From Oculatella sp. LEGE 06141 (lineage in GTDB: Bacteria > Cyanobacteriota > Cyanobacteriia > Elainellales > Elainellaceae), in assembly GCF_015207605.1 (NCBI RefSeq), contig NZ_JADEWO010000027.1:1-64000 (forward strand): 64,000 bases of DNA. The letters are read 5' to 3'. Each line of letters begins with the position of its first letter. Positions within the stretch are counted from its first letter, which is position 1. This document shows positions 54,295 through 62,310 of the stretch, one piece after another. Under the pieces are notes generated by a model. That model was not told where the DNA came from, searched no databases, and saw nothing but the letters and a program-made list of their open reading frames with translations. Both the position numbers and the translations under genes were made by a program.

Positions 54295-55338
54295 TTACAC
54301 CTGATAAAGCTGCATCACCGCTTCGAGCGACATTCGTGATTGAACGCCCAGGGTCAACGGCGACGTATGCCCAAGGTTCAAATGCTCAGCCGCTGCACAG
54401 GCAATCATTGCGGCATTATCGGTACAGAACTGGAGCGGTGGAAATAATACTCGCAGGTTGTGGCGTTCTGCTGCCGCCTGCAAATGGTGCCTCAACCCGC
54501 TGTTGGCGGCAACGCCACCGCCAACGGCGATCGTCTCCAGTCCAAAATCTAAAGCGCAGGCGATCGATCGCTTCGTTAGCGCCCGCGCCACAGTGTCCTG
54601 AAAACTCGCGGCCAGGTCGTTAACGGGCAGCGAGTCCTGTTGCTGTTGTAATGTTTGGGTGAGCCGCAACACTGCTGTTTTTAAGCCACTGAAGCTGGAG
54701 TCATACCGATGGTAGCCGCCTTCGGGCAGGGAAATTTGCCCTTCGGGTAGCGGAAAGGCGCGAGGATTGCCGTCTGCGGCCAGACGGTCAATCACTGGGC
54801 CACCTGGATATCCCAATTTCAGCAGCCGAGCGACTTTGTCAAACGCTTCTCCTGCTGCATCATCACGGGTTTGCCCCAGGGTTTCGTAGTGTCCACACGC
54901 TTTAACGTAAATCAGGCTGGTGTGGCCTCCAGACACCAGCAAACAGAGAAACGGTGGCTGCAAGTCTGGACTGCTGAGGTACGAGGCATAGATATGCCCT
55001 TCTAGATGGTGAACACCCAAAAACGGCTTGTTGTAGAGCATCGCCAGGGTTTTAGCGGCGGTCAGCCCTACCAGCAACGCTCCTACTAACCCCGGTGCCG
55101 ATGTGGCAGCTATACCGTCAATCTCAGCCCATGTCCGGTTGGCCTGTTGCAAGGCTTCTGCGATCGCCACATTAACCAGTTCCACATGCTGGCGCGAGGC
55201 CACCTCAGGCACGACACCGCCATAGGGTTGATGCACCGCAATCTGCGAAGAGACAATGCTGCTCAAAATCTGGCGATCGCGCACAATCGCCACGGCAGTT
55301 TCATCACAACTTGTTTCGATCGCTAAAATCGTAGCCAT
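54295..55338 (-). CDS. tsaD: tRNA N6-threonylcarbamoyladenosine transferase
   Basis: 347 residues, full length for the family. Motifs: [16 protein letters not shown] at the start, the iron-binding [12 protein letters not shown] (two His), [20 protein letters not shown] for substrate binding, and [16 protein letters not shown]. It transfers threonylcarbamoyl to A37 of tRNAs reading ANN codons, working with TsaB and TsaE. TsaC, which supplies the adenylate, is encoded 4.3 kb away in this window. It is divergent from psaF, so the ~290-base region before both genes must hold two promoters. Confidence 0.97.
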   Translation of the reverse strand: MATILAIETSCDETAVAIVRDRQILSSIVSSQIAVHQPYGGVVPEVASRQHVELVNVAIAEALQQANRTWAEIDGIAATSAPGLVGALLVGLTAAKTLAMLYNKPFLGVHHLEGHIYASYLSSPDLQPPFLCLLVSGGHTSLIYVKACGHYETLGQTRDDAAGEAFDKVARLLKLGYPGGPVIDRLAADGNPRAFPLPEGQISLPEGGYHRYDSSFSGLKTAVLRLTQTLQQQQDSLPVNDLAASFQDTVARALTKRSIACALDFGLETIAVGGGVAANSGLRHHLQAAAERHNLRVLFPPLQFCTDNAAMIACAAAEHLNLGHTSPLTLGVQSRMSLEAVMQLYQV

Positions 55339-55567
55339 TAGATTGCCAGTGAGTGACTAAGGTGAGCTAAAACAGCCAGAAATGATGGCTCAATAATTCA
55401 ATTAAATGTTACAAAACTTCAATTATAAAGTGAATTTGCCGACGAATTGAAGAAGACACGATCGAGCAAATAATCGGGCAAATAACGGAGTTTATAAACT
55501 TCTTTTAAAAGCTTAACTTTACGCGGCATACCTCTAGGAGTATGATTGCTCTGAAGTTCAACAGTGC

Positions 55568-55598
55568 TTGTACAAACAACTTAATATTTTGTACAAAA
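55568..55598. promoter_or_regulatory. Twin TTGTACAA palindromes before psaF
   Basis: TTGTACAA occurs at 55568-55575 and 55589-55596, the second inside the longer palindrome TTTTGTACAAAA (55587-55598). They are centred 21 bp apart, two helical turns, 38-65 bases upstream of the psaF start. This fits a dimer-pair operator. RpaB HLR1 sites are known before PSI genes, but this sequence does not fit that consensus well. Confidence 0.5.
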
Positions 55599-55632
55599 TC
55601 CTTTGTTTTTTGTAATAAAGGGAAACAATTCC

Positions 55633-56118
55633 ATGCGACGATTGTTTGCTTTGGCATTAGTTTTTTGTCTCTGGTTTGGTTTTGCTCAACCTGCTTCGGC
55701 AGAGGTGGGCGGCTTGACCCCTTGTAATGCATCTCCTGCTTTCCAACAGCGTGCGGCTAATGCCCGTACTGCTGCTGCCAAGCAGCGATTCGAGAAATAC
55801 GCAAATTCAAATCTGGTTTGTGGGCCTGAGGGTCTGCCACACCTGGTTGTGGATGGTCGGTTGGGTCACGCTGGCGAATTCATCGTTCCCAGCCTTCTTT
55901 TCCTGTATATCGCAGGTTGGATTGGTTGGGTGGGCCGTTCCTACATTCGGGCGGTTCGTAAGGAGAAAAATCCTGAGATGAATGAAATCATCATTGATGT
56001 TCCCAGGGCGCTTAGCTTAATGCTATCTGGCTTCCTCTGGCCTTTGGCGGCTCTTGGAGAACTTACCAGTGGTGATCTAACCGCAAAAGAAGAAGAGATT
56101 CCAGTCTCTCCTCGCTAA
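55633..56118 (+). CDS. psaF: Photosystem I subunit III
   Basis: 161 residues. A lumen-targeting signal peptide is visible ([20 protein letters not shown], cleavage after ASA before EVGGL). The mature protein has the conserved [17 protein letters not shown], a Cys pair (PCN and LVCGPEG), [20 protein letters not shown] leading into the first membrane helix, then a second hydrophobic region near the C-terminus. PsaF lies on the lumen side of photosystem I and contacts PsaJ. ATG at 55633 is supported by GGGA upstream. It is followed by psaJ after 159 bases. Confidence 0.97.
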   Translation: MRRLFALALVFCLWFGFAQPASAEVGGLTPCNASPAFQQRAANARTAAAKQRFEKYANSNLVCGPEGLPHLVVDGRLGHAGEFIVPSLLFLYIAGWIGWVGRSYIRAVRKEKNPEMNEIIIDVPRALSLMLSGFLWPLAALGELTSGDLTAKEEEIPVSPR

Positions 56119-56277
56119 CGATGCTTTGAGGTTTTAACATCTCAAGCCTTAATGCCAATCAGCGGGGTGCGTTTTGTTGAAGTCCTGGTTGCTTCTCCTT
56201 GTAAGTCACTGCGATCGCGTCAAAACTGCCCCAATGGTTCATCACAGGTCGATTTCTTTACGCTCGGAGCGTTTCAC

Positions 56278-56412
56278 ATGCAACTGCAATATTTGCTGAA
56301 ATATCTTTCTACTGCTCCTGTTTTAGCAGCAGCCTGGATGTTTGTTACGGCAGGGGTTTTGATTGAATTCAATCGCTTTTTCCCTGACTTTCTGTTCTCT
56401 CCCATCCCATAA
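56278..56412 (+). CDS. psaJ: Photosystem I subunit IX
   Basis: 44 residues, too short for most ORF finders. [20 protein letters not shown] leads into the single membrane helix ending [16 protein letters not shown], the standard PsaJ pattern. It stabilises PsaF and binds chlorophyll and carotenoid in photosystem I. The ATG at 56278 is chosen over an upstream in-frame start at 56152 because GGAG lies 8 bases before it and the length then fits the family. Confidence 0.96.
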   Translation: MQLQYLLKYLSTAPVLAAAWMFVTAGVLIEFNRFFPDFLFSPIP

Positions 56413-56433
56413 CGGTTTGGGGTTTTATTGCTA

Positions 56434-56507
56434 AATAGAGGCAATCTATTCGGGTTGAAATCGGTGTAGCCATCTACACGGATTTTCCTGTATAGATTGC
56501 CTCTATT
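56434..56507. terminator. Large nested stem-loop between psaJ and rqcH
   Basis: 16-base arms pair perfectly (56434-56449 with 56492-56507). Inside, GTGTAG (56464-56469) and CTACAC (56474-56479) form a second hairpin around CCAT, and further bases near GAAATC/GATTTTC extend it. No T run follows on the plus strand. It lies between convergent genes and could end both transcripts or protect the psaFJ mRNA. Confidence 0.65.
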
Positions 56508-56510
56508 ACT

Positions 56511-56545
56511 GTTTAAACCAACGCTGTTTAAATACCGTTTAAACC
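56511..56545. repeat. Three GTTTAAA repeats
   Basis: GTTTAAA occurs at 56511, 56526 and 56537, two of them extended to GTTTAAACC. They directly follow the stem-loop, before the rqcH stop. Confidence 0.6.
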
Positions 56546-56581
56546 AGCCGATAACCAGCCGATTTGAACCTGCAAAATGCA

Positions 56582-58333
56582 TCAAGATTGGGCAACCGTT
56601 TGTTCAATGTATTGCTTGCCACGCTGGGGTTGTCCCCACACAATCCGCTCCTGTTTATAGATCGCCACTCCAGGCTTGGCACCCTTCGGCTTAAAGACCT
56701 GCTTTGGCGCGGTGTAAACCACAGGTACCTGGTCGCTCTGACGGGCGCGGCTGTAATAAGCTGCCAGATCAGCCGTTGCCTGAAGATCGGCTTCTTCCAG
56801 CGCGGCACCTGGGTCGAGTCGCAGTAATACATGGCTGCCTGGAATTTCTTGCGTATGGAACCAGAGGTCATAATCGCCAGCAACGCGAAACGTTAATAGG
56901 TCATTTTGGCGATTGTTTCGTCCAATCCAGACTTCAAAGCCGTTGGGCGTTCGATGTCGCAAAAAGTTGGCGGTTTGGCTGGAATTGGTGTCCCGGTAGC
57001 GCTGATCGGGATCGTCCAGGTAGCCTTGCTGAATTAACTCGTCACGAATTTCCGTTAAAGATTCCAGGTCATCTGGATGGCGATACTGATCCAGATGGGC
57101 GATCGCCACCTCCACCTGTTCTAAATAGACCAATTCGGCCTGTACGTCTGCTAGCAGCGGCTCCAGGGCATTGCGCGATCGCTTCAGTTTTTGATGCCGT
57201 TTATAGAAAGCCTGAGCATTTTGCACCGCATTTTTCTCTGGATTCAGGGGAATGACGACGGGTTGCTCTGTGGTAAAGTCAGCCAGCGTGATCGACTTCA
57301 TCCCTGGCTGCCAGTGATGCAAATGTGCCATCAACAAATCGGCCTTCTCGCGATCCTGATCGGCATCCGCAGACATCTGCAAGCGGTTCTGAAAGTCGGT
57401 GGCTTTGGTGTGCAGCTTTTTCAGCAGGTTATTCAACCGCTGGCTAATTTGATGCCGCAGTTGGGCAAAGTCTTGCTGGTTAAGCTGGTCGGTATAGTAA
57501 CGGCTGAGTAAGGCTTGAACCGACTTTTCCGGTTTCACCATCCCCCACCCCATCACCGTGTAGCCGTCGGTTCGCCAGCCGGGGTAGAAGCGATCGCCCT
57601 CTAACGCGGTGAGCCATTCCTGCCAGCGATCGAACAAGTGCTGCCACTCTGCCGGGGCAAGCCGATCGGTCGATTGGTCGGGATCTAAGCCTGCCGCCTG
57701 AATCATCGACAGCACCAGCGATGAGCTAAGCCCCCGGTAACTTTTAAGCAGGTTACGCCGCAGCGCACCGGGAATTAAACTCACCCGCTCCTGCCAGCGC
57801 TCTTGAGACTCCTCCAGGGTTGGCATCGTATCTCTCAGTGCGGGCGGTTTTTCGTAGGGTTGCCCGGTCAAAATAGGCCGCACGCTCGACTGTTGGGCGC
57901 TCACCTGGTGGGCTGCCGTCACAATCAGGTCATCCTGGTTCGTCAAAATTACATTGCTGTATTTGCCCATGATTTCGACATAGAGATGCCAGAGTGCCAT
58001 TTCTCCGGGGCGGCGGCCAAATTGTAGATCAACCACCCGCTCCCAGGGAGAAATGGGGGCAATGGCGATCAGCGCTAGCCCACCCAACTGATGGCGCAAT
58101 TGCTGGCTAAAGGTAAAGGTATCTGGCGATCGCGGCGGTGGGTCTGCCATGCCAAGGTGAGCTGCCTGGGGATGCCATGACAGGGTTAACCAGCCGCGCT
58201 GGTCTAGTGTTCGCAATGCCAGAGCAAGGCTGTGGCGATCGCGCTGATACACCTGTTCCAAACGAGCCGGCAGCCAATCCGCCCGCAGTTCAGCACAAGT
58301 AGCCATTAAGGTCGTAAAGTCAACTGGTTGCAA
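56582..58333 (-). CDS. rqcH: Rqc2-family ribosome quality-control factor (NFACT)
   Basis: 583 residues, close to the bacterial family (about 570). The NFACT-N part starts MQPVDFTTLMATCAELRADW and contains WLPARLEQVYQRDR. A helical region with a coiled coil (~280-440) follows, then the NFACT-R domain with TANFLRHRTPNGFEVWIGRN and DLWFHTQEIPGSHVLLRL. RqcH binds stalled 50S subunits and adds alanine tails for degradation. Start is TTG at 58333; the conserved N-terminus begins there, so the ATG at 58306 would be too short. It converges on psaFJ. Confidence 0.92.
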   Translation of the reverse strand: MQPVDFTTLMATCAELRADWLPARLEQVYQRDRHSLALALRTLDQRGWLTLSWHPQAAHLGMADPPPRSPDTFTFSQQLRHQLGGLALIAIAPISPWERVVDLQFGRRPGEMALWHLYVEIMGKYSNVILTNQDDLIVTAAHQVSAQQSSVRPILTGQPYEKPPALRDTMPTLEESQERWQERVSLIPGALRRNLLKSYRGLSSSLVLSMIQAAGLDPDQSTDRLAPAEWQHLFDRWQEWLTALEGDRFYPGWRTDGYTVMGWGMVKPEKSVQALLSRYYTDQLNQQDFAQLRHQISQRLNNLLKKLHTKATDFQNRLQMSADADQDREKADLLMAHLHHWQPGMKSITLADFTTEQPVVIPLNPEKNAVQNAQAFYKRHQKLKRSRNALEPLLADVQAELVYLEQVEVAIAHLDQYRHPDDLESLTEIRDELIQQGYLDDPDQRYRDTNSSQTANFLRHRTPNGFEVWIGRNNRQNDLLTFRVAGDYDLWFHTQEIPGSHVLLRLDPGAALEEADLQATADLAAYYSRARQSDQVPVVYTAPKQVFKPKGAKPGVAIYKQERIVWGQPQRGKQYIEQTVAQS

Positions 58334-58505
58334 AGCAAAAAATATGTCAAAAGGTAGAGAAAGGGGCAGAAACAGGCCGAGAACTGGCTTTTACGCAGAC
58401 TACAGCCTTGTTGGTCAAAATTTTTGTCGATACCATTGAGTCAACGGCTTACACCCAAATCTACAGCTTCCGGTCTATCCGGGGATCTCTGGTCGCTCTT
58501 TACCT

Positions 58506-58769
58506 ATGGATATTAAGCTGATTAATATCGGGTTTGGCAATATCGTATCTGCAAACCGAGTCATTGCCATTGTCAGCCCCGAATCCGCTCCCATTAAGCG
58601 GGTGATCACCGACGCTCGCGATCGTGGACAGTTGGTTGATGCAACGTATGGTCGTCGCACCAGGGCAGTGATTATTACTGATTCAGGGCACATCATCCTT
58701 TCAGCGATTCAGCCCGAAACCGTTGCCAACCGCTTTGTGATTAGCAAAGATGGTCAATCGGATGAATAA
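58506..58769 (+). CDS. remA: RemA-like DNA-binding protein (DUF370)
   Basis: 87 residues: [20 protein letters not shown] then [20 protein letters not shown] and [19 protein letters not shown], a near-textbook RemA/DUF370 sequence. In Bacillus RemA is a ring-forming DNA-binding activator of matrix genes. In many bacteria and cyanobacteria it is next to gmk, as here (gmk starts 224 bases later in the same direction). Its role in cyanobacteria is not settled. Confidence 0.96.
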   Translation: MDIKLINIGFGNIVSANRVIAIVSPESAPIKRVITDARDRGQLVDATYGRRTRAVIITDSGHIILSAIQPETVANRFVISKDGQSDE

Positions 58770-58993
58770 TACGGTATCTGTACCTATTGTGACAGGTGCA
58801 GCGCCATTCAGCCGCTAATCGGCGGCAATAACCAACGCTAGCGCCATTTGCGGTCGGTTGTTCTCATTCAATGGCGATGCTGCTGCACCGGGTTGCACCT
58901 GCTGACTTTTGAACCCAACGTTGTCAGACGTTCCCAGATTGTCTCAATATGGGGAAATACTTTGAAAACCGCGATCGCAGATTAAATAGGCAC

Positions 58994-59578
58994 ATGGCAA
59001 CAGGTCGATTGATTGTATTAACGGGTCCCAGTGGCGTTGGCAAAGGTACGTTGCTGCGATCGCTGTTGAAACGCCATCCAGAACTTTACCTGTCGATTTC
59101 GGTGACGACGCGATCGCCTCGTCCCGGAGAAGTGGATGGGCAGCAGTATTACTTCACCGACCGAGCCGCGTTTGAACAGATGGCCGCTAATGGTGAACTG
59201 CTAGAGTGGGCTGAATTTGCCGGAAATTACTACGGCACGCCTCGCCAACCGGTTGAACACCAGATTCAACGCGGAAATTGGGTCGTTCTGGAAATTGAAC
59301 TGGAAGGGGCGCGGCAAATTCGTCAAACCTTCCCGAAAGCGCTGCGGATTTTTATCTTGCCACCTTCCCTATTTGAGCTGGAACAGCGGCTTCGGGGACG
59401 GGGGCAAGATTCAGAAGAAGCAATTCTGCGCCGCCTGGGACGGGCAAAGGCTGAAATTGATGCGGCAAACGAGTTTGACATTCAGGTAATCAACGACGAC
59501 CTGAATAGAGCGATCGCCCAAATTGAAGCAGCGCTGTTTTCAACCAGTCGCGTGCCCTGCGGTCAGGGCAACTCCTAG
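58994..59578 (+). CDS. gmk: Guanylate kinase
   Basis: 194 residues. P-loop [20 protein letters not shown] at the start, GMP-binding [30 protein letters not shown] and the lid region [15 protein letters not shown]. It phosphorylates GMP and dGMP in the cytoplasm. ATG at 58994 gives the family N-terminus; an ATG at 58949 would add 15 residues but its context is poor. Linked with remA upstream. Confidence 0.96.
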   Translation: MATGRLIVLTGPSGVGKGTLLRSLLKRHPELYLSISVTTRSPRPGEVDGQQYYFTDRAAFEQMAANGELLEWAEFAGNYYGTPRQPVEHQIQRGNWVVLEIELEGARQIRQTFPKALRIFILPPSLFELEQRLRGRGQDSEEAILRRLGRAKAEIDAANEFDIQVINDDLNRAIAQIEAALFSTSRVPCGQGNS

Positions 59579-59669
59579 GCTGGGGGTGCGATGACCAGCC
59601 GTTAGGGCGGGTTGAGGTTTGTCTCAGTTCATTCTACGATTACAGCCTGCCTTCTCCTTGGTTCGCCTT

Positions 59670-60308
59670 ATGCCCCACGTTCCTTTAACCGAGTTGGTTG
59701 CAGCCGCTCAGGCTGGCGATCGCCTGGTTTCCTTTCCCACCGATACTGTGCCAGCGTTAGCCGTTCGTCCTGACCGGGCTTCTCTCATTTTTGCGGCAAA
59801 GCGGCGCAGTGAGACAAAACCGCTGATTTTGATGGGTGCAGATCTGGCAGACCTGTGGGAGTTTGTGGCTGGAACCCCAGCGGAGAAGGCGGTTTGGCAG
59901 CAAATCGCCAATCGCTACTGGCCGGGAGCATTGACCTTGGTGTTACCGGCTAGCGATCGCCTTCCTGTTGCAGTCAATCCCAGCAATCCCACCACCATCG
60001 GCATTCGCGTTCCTGATCGGGCGATCGCCCGTCACATCCTGGCACGGACCGGCCCTTTAGCCACCACCAGCGTGAATCGATCGGGCGATCCGCCGCTGCA
60101 AAGCCTGTCTGATATTAATCAACAGTTTCCAGAGGTGTTAACCCTGTTGCCGTCTGAATTGGAGAGGGTTGAACCCGATACGACCGTAGACAAACCAGGT
60201 TCCCCAGCGCAATCAGCCGTTGGTGTTCCTTCCACGGTCGTCCAGTGGACAGAAGAGGGTTGGCATATTCTTCGCCAGGGTAGCGTTCTCTTCGACCCCT
60301 CGGCATAG
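59670..60308 (+). CDS. tsaC: L-threonylcarbamoyladenylate synthase
   Basis: 212 residues of the Sua5/YrdC/YciO type: LVSFPTDTVPALAVRPD at ~15, IFAAKRRSETKPLILMGADL, YWPGALTLVLPAS, TIGIRVPDRAIARHIL and TTSVNRSGDPPLQSL. It makes threonylcarbamoyl-AMP from Thr, bicarbonate and ATP for the t6A tRNA modification, feeding TsaD. ATG at 59670 is preferred; an ATG at 59619 would add 17 residues. It is 92 bases downstream of gmk. Confidence 0.93.
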   Translation: MPHVPLTELVAAAQAGDRLVSFPTDTVPALAVRPDRASLIFAAKRRSETKPLILMGADLADLWEFVAGTPAEKAVWQQIANRYWPGALTLVLPASDRLPVAVNPSNPTTIGIRVPDRAIARHILARTGPLATTSVNRSGDPPLQSLSDINQQFPEVLTLLPSELERVEPDTTVDKPGSPAQSAVGVPSTVVQWTEEGWHILRQGSVLFDPSA

Positions 60309-60311
60309 GAC

Positions 60312-60340
60312 ACAAAAAGGGGTACGGCACGCCGTACCCC
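60312..60340 (-). terminator. Terminator of the SLH gene
   Basis: GGGGTACGG (60319-60327) pairs with CCGTACCCC (60332-60340) around CACG. On the minus strand five T follow, so this ends the SLH transcript. It lies just inside the tsaC 3' side. Confidence 0.85.
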
Positions 60341-60367
60341 CAGTAGTTGAACAGCAATAATGCTACG

Positions 60368-60428
60368 CCTGACCCTGGTTCACCCTGGGTTGATGCCGAA
60401 GAGCGACGGGGTCAGGAGGGCTTTTTTT
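60368..60428 (+). terminator. Terminator of tsaC
   Basis: CCTGACCC (60368-60375) pairs with GGGTCAGG (60409-60416) around a 33-base loop, followed by seven T at 60422-60428. It is the plus-strand counterpart of the SLH terminator. Confidence 0.55.
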
Positions 60429-60433
60429 AGCCG

Positions 60434-61669
60434 TTATTGGAACGTCAGGCTGGAGTTGAGTGTCAGGTTCAGGTCGGTTTCTGGATCAACCGCAATGAGC
60501 TGAATGCGATCGCGTCCCAGGAAGACGTTCAGCAGCGCACCAGCACCAGCACCACCCAGCACTTCACCCACAGCGACATCGCGATCGCCCGTCACCGCTG
60601 ACACGCCCGCAGCGGCAGCAGCCCCTAATGCGGCACCTCGGATGATTCCGCGCACGTTACCACCGCGCCGAACCGTTTCTGTGTTGGTCACAACTTGGGA
60701 CGTAGCGTTGGCGTTAATGCGAGTGCCATTGGTTAGCACAATCTGGCTGGCGTAGAACTGCGCTCCGCCCTGGACGGTTCGCAACTCACCCACCACCTGG
60801 CTGCCTGCGGGAATCACAACAGCTCCGTTTTGAGCCGTTACGTTGCGAGCCACGGTTAGGGTGACTGGAACCGGTTCTGGCTCCTCGGGTGCCAGCAAAA
60901 TGCGCTCAGCCGCTTCATAACGAACGGGAATTGCGGTTCCAGAGGGTACAGTTGCGGTGGGTTGAGGCTGCGGTTGAGCTTGGCCGACCACATAGGGGGA
61001 AGCGATCGCCGTTGCCTGTCCTTCTTGCACCAGCGCTTGATAGATAAACGCAGCAACCTCGGCGCGAGTCGCTGTCTGGTTGGGGTTCAACACTTGCACG
61101 TTGGGATAGTTCACGACAATTTGTCGCTCCGTTGCAGCCGCAATGGCCGTACGCGCATAGTCGGGAATTGCGCCCGCGTCTGTGTAAACCTGCAACGAGT
61201 TACCAGAACCAGCAGTGGAATAGCCCAATCCGCTGGACAGTGATACCAGCACCTGTGCCCGAGGAATGTTTTGCTCAGGGTTAAAGACGTTGCCGGGATA
61301 TCCAGTCAAGAATCCGGTGGAGTAAGCTTCGCGAATTGCATCCAGTGCCCAGTAGTTGCTGGGGACATCAACAAAGTTAATCGGCTGACGCACGGTGGAG
61401 CGGTTGAATGCTTGCCGAACCATAGCTGCAAACTGAGCGCGAGTTACAGGCGCTTCCGGGCGGAAGCTGCCGTCGGGGAAGCCGCGAATCACCCCACGCT
61501 GAGCCAACTCTTGAATAAACGGCTGTGCCCAATAGTTCGATTGGACATCATAGAAGGTAGTTTGGGCATGGGCAGGCGCTTGTACAACGAGCGGAGCTGC
61601 TGCTCCTGCGGTCAGCGCAAGTGCGGTAAACAGTGCAGTATTAGATTGCCAGCGATGAGAATTAGACAT
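60434..61669 (-). CDS. SLH-domain envelope protein
   Basis: 411 residues. Signal peptide (ALFTALALTAGAAAPLVVQA, cleavage after AHA), then three S-layer-homology repeats at ~38-95, ~98-160 and ~162-220, each with the YWA or YARTAI pattern plus RAQF/RAEV. SLH domains anchor proteins to peptidoglycan-linked polymers. The C-terminal half (from VPSGTAIPVRYEAAERILLA) is a beta-rich domain of unknown role, with a glycine-rich hydrophobic section ~335-385 (GAALGAAAAAGVSAV). Not a porin: no outer-membrane barrel is seen. It starts with ATG at 61669. Confidence 0.9.
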   Translation of the reverse strand: MSNSHRWQSNTALFTALALTAGAAAPLVVQAPAHAQTTFYDVQSNYWAQPFIQELAQRGVIRGFPDGSFRPEAPVTRAQFAAMVRQAFNRSTVRQPINFVDVPSNYWALDAIREAYSTGFLTGYPGNVFNPEQNIPRAQVLVSLSSGLGYSTAGSGNSLQVYTDAGAIPDYARTAIAAATERQIVVNYPNVQVLNPNQTATRAEVAAFIYQALVQEGQATAIASPYVVGQAQPQPQPTATVPSGTAIPVRYEAAERILLAPEEPEPVPVTLTVARNVTAQNGAVVIPAGSQVVGELRTVQGGAQFYASQIVLTNGTRINANATSQVVTNTETVRRGGNVRGIIRGAALGAAAAAGVSAVTGDRDVAVGEVLGGAGAGALLNVFLGRDRIQLIAVDPETDLNLTLNSSLTFQ

Positions 61670-62310
61670 TTCAGAGCGTTCTCCAAACTGAGAATTAAGA
61701 CGTTTTAAGCAACAAAACTGACATCTCGCACCTGAACGGAAGCCTAAACCAACCCATCAACAGAATAGGTGTATAAGCGGCACGTTCAGGATGATCAAAA
61801 GAGAGATAAAACCTATATCTATCAGCAGTACTGAGATATGGTTTAGTCAAGATTTTCAAGTCTCGACGAGCGCTTGTATCGGTGCGAGATTGTAAGTTAA
61901 TAGACCTTAGTCAAGACAGAAGGTTCCTAAATCGTTCGAAGGGTAGAGATTGGCTCATCTGTCGTTAAAAACGCTGGAATTTGGTCGTTTTTAACTCAAG
62001 CTGCGATCGCTAACCCTCCGTATTTTATGACGCGCGCATGTTTGATTAGTTTCCGCCAGCGCAGTTAGAAAAAAGGAACACACTTTAAAGTTTTGAAAGG
62101 AAATTCAGGCAAATCTCATCTTTCCTCTCTATACTCTTTTAGTGTTGAATAGCAGCCGCGTTAACCCTGTTTCAGAATTAGCTACAGCTTGGCGACTCCA
62201 CAAAGTGCAACGGGTGAAAAACAGTAGTGATTCAAAAATTAATCATTAAAAAAGCTTAAAAGATCTCTTTTTAATGGCATAACTGACTTTAGTAGGCGTG
62301 CAGGCACAGC
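61670..62310. other. Intergenic region, about 640 bases
   Basis: Between divergent SLH (-) and GAF/PAS (+) genes. It includes an inverted repeat TTAAAAACG/CGTTTTTAA (61965-61973 with 61986-61994), with a 12-base loop. The area 62080-62310 is A/T-rich and likely carries promoters for both genes. No tRNA or clear gene. Confidence 0.5.

Noticed and set aside
55542-55727. 61-residue frame with AGGAG just before its ATG, upstream of and overlapping psaF
   Set aside because: It overlaps psaF in another frame and its Cys/Phe-rich product resembles no protein; the Shine-Dalgarno-like match may be chance.
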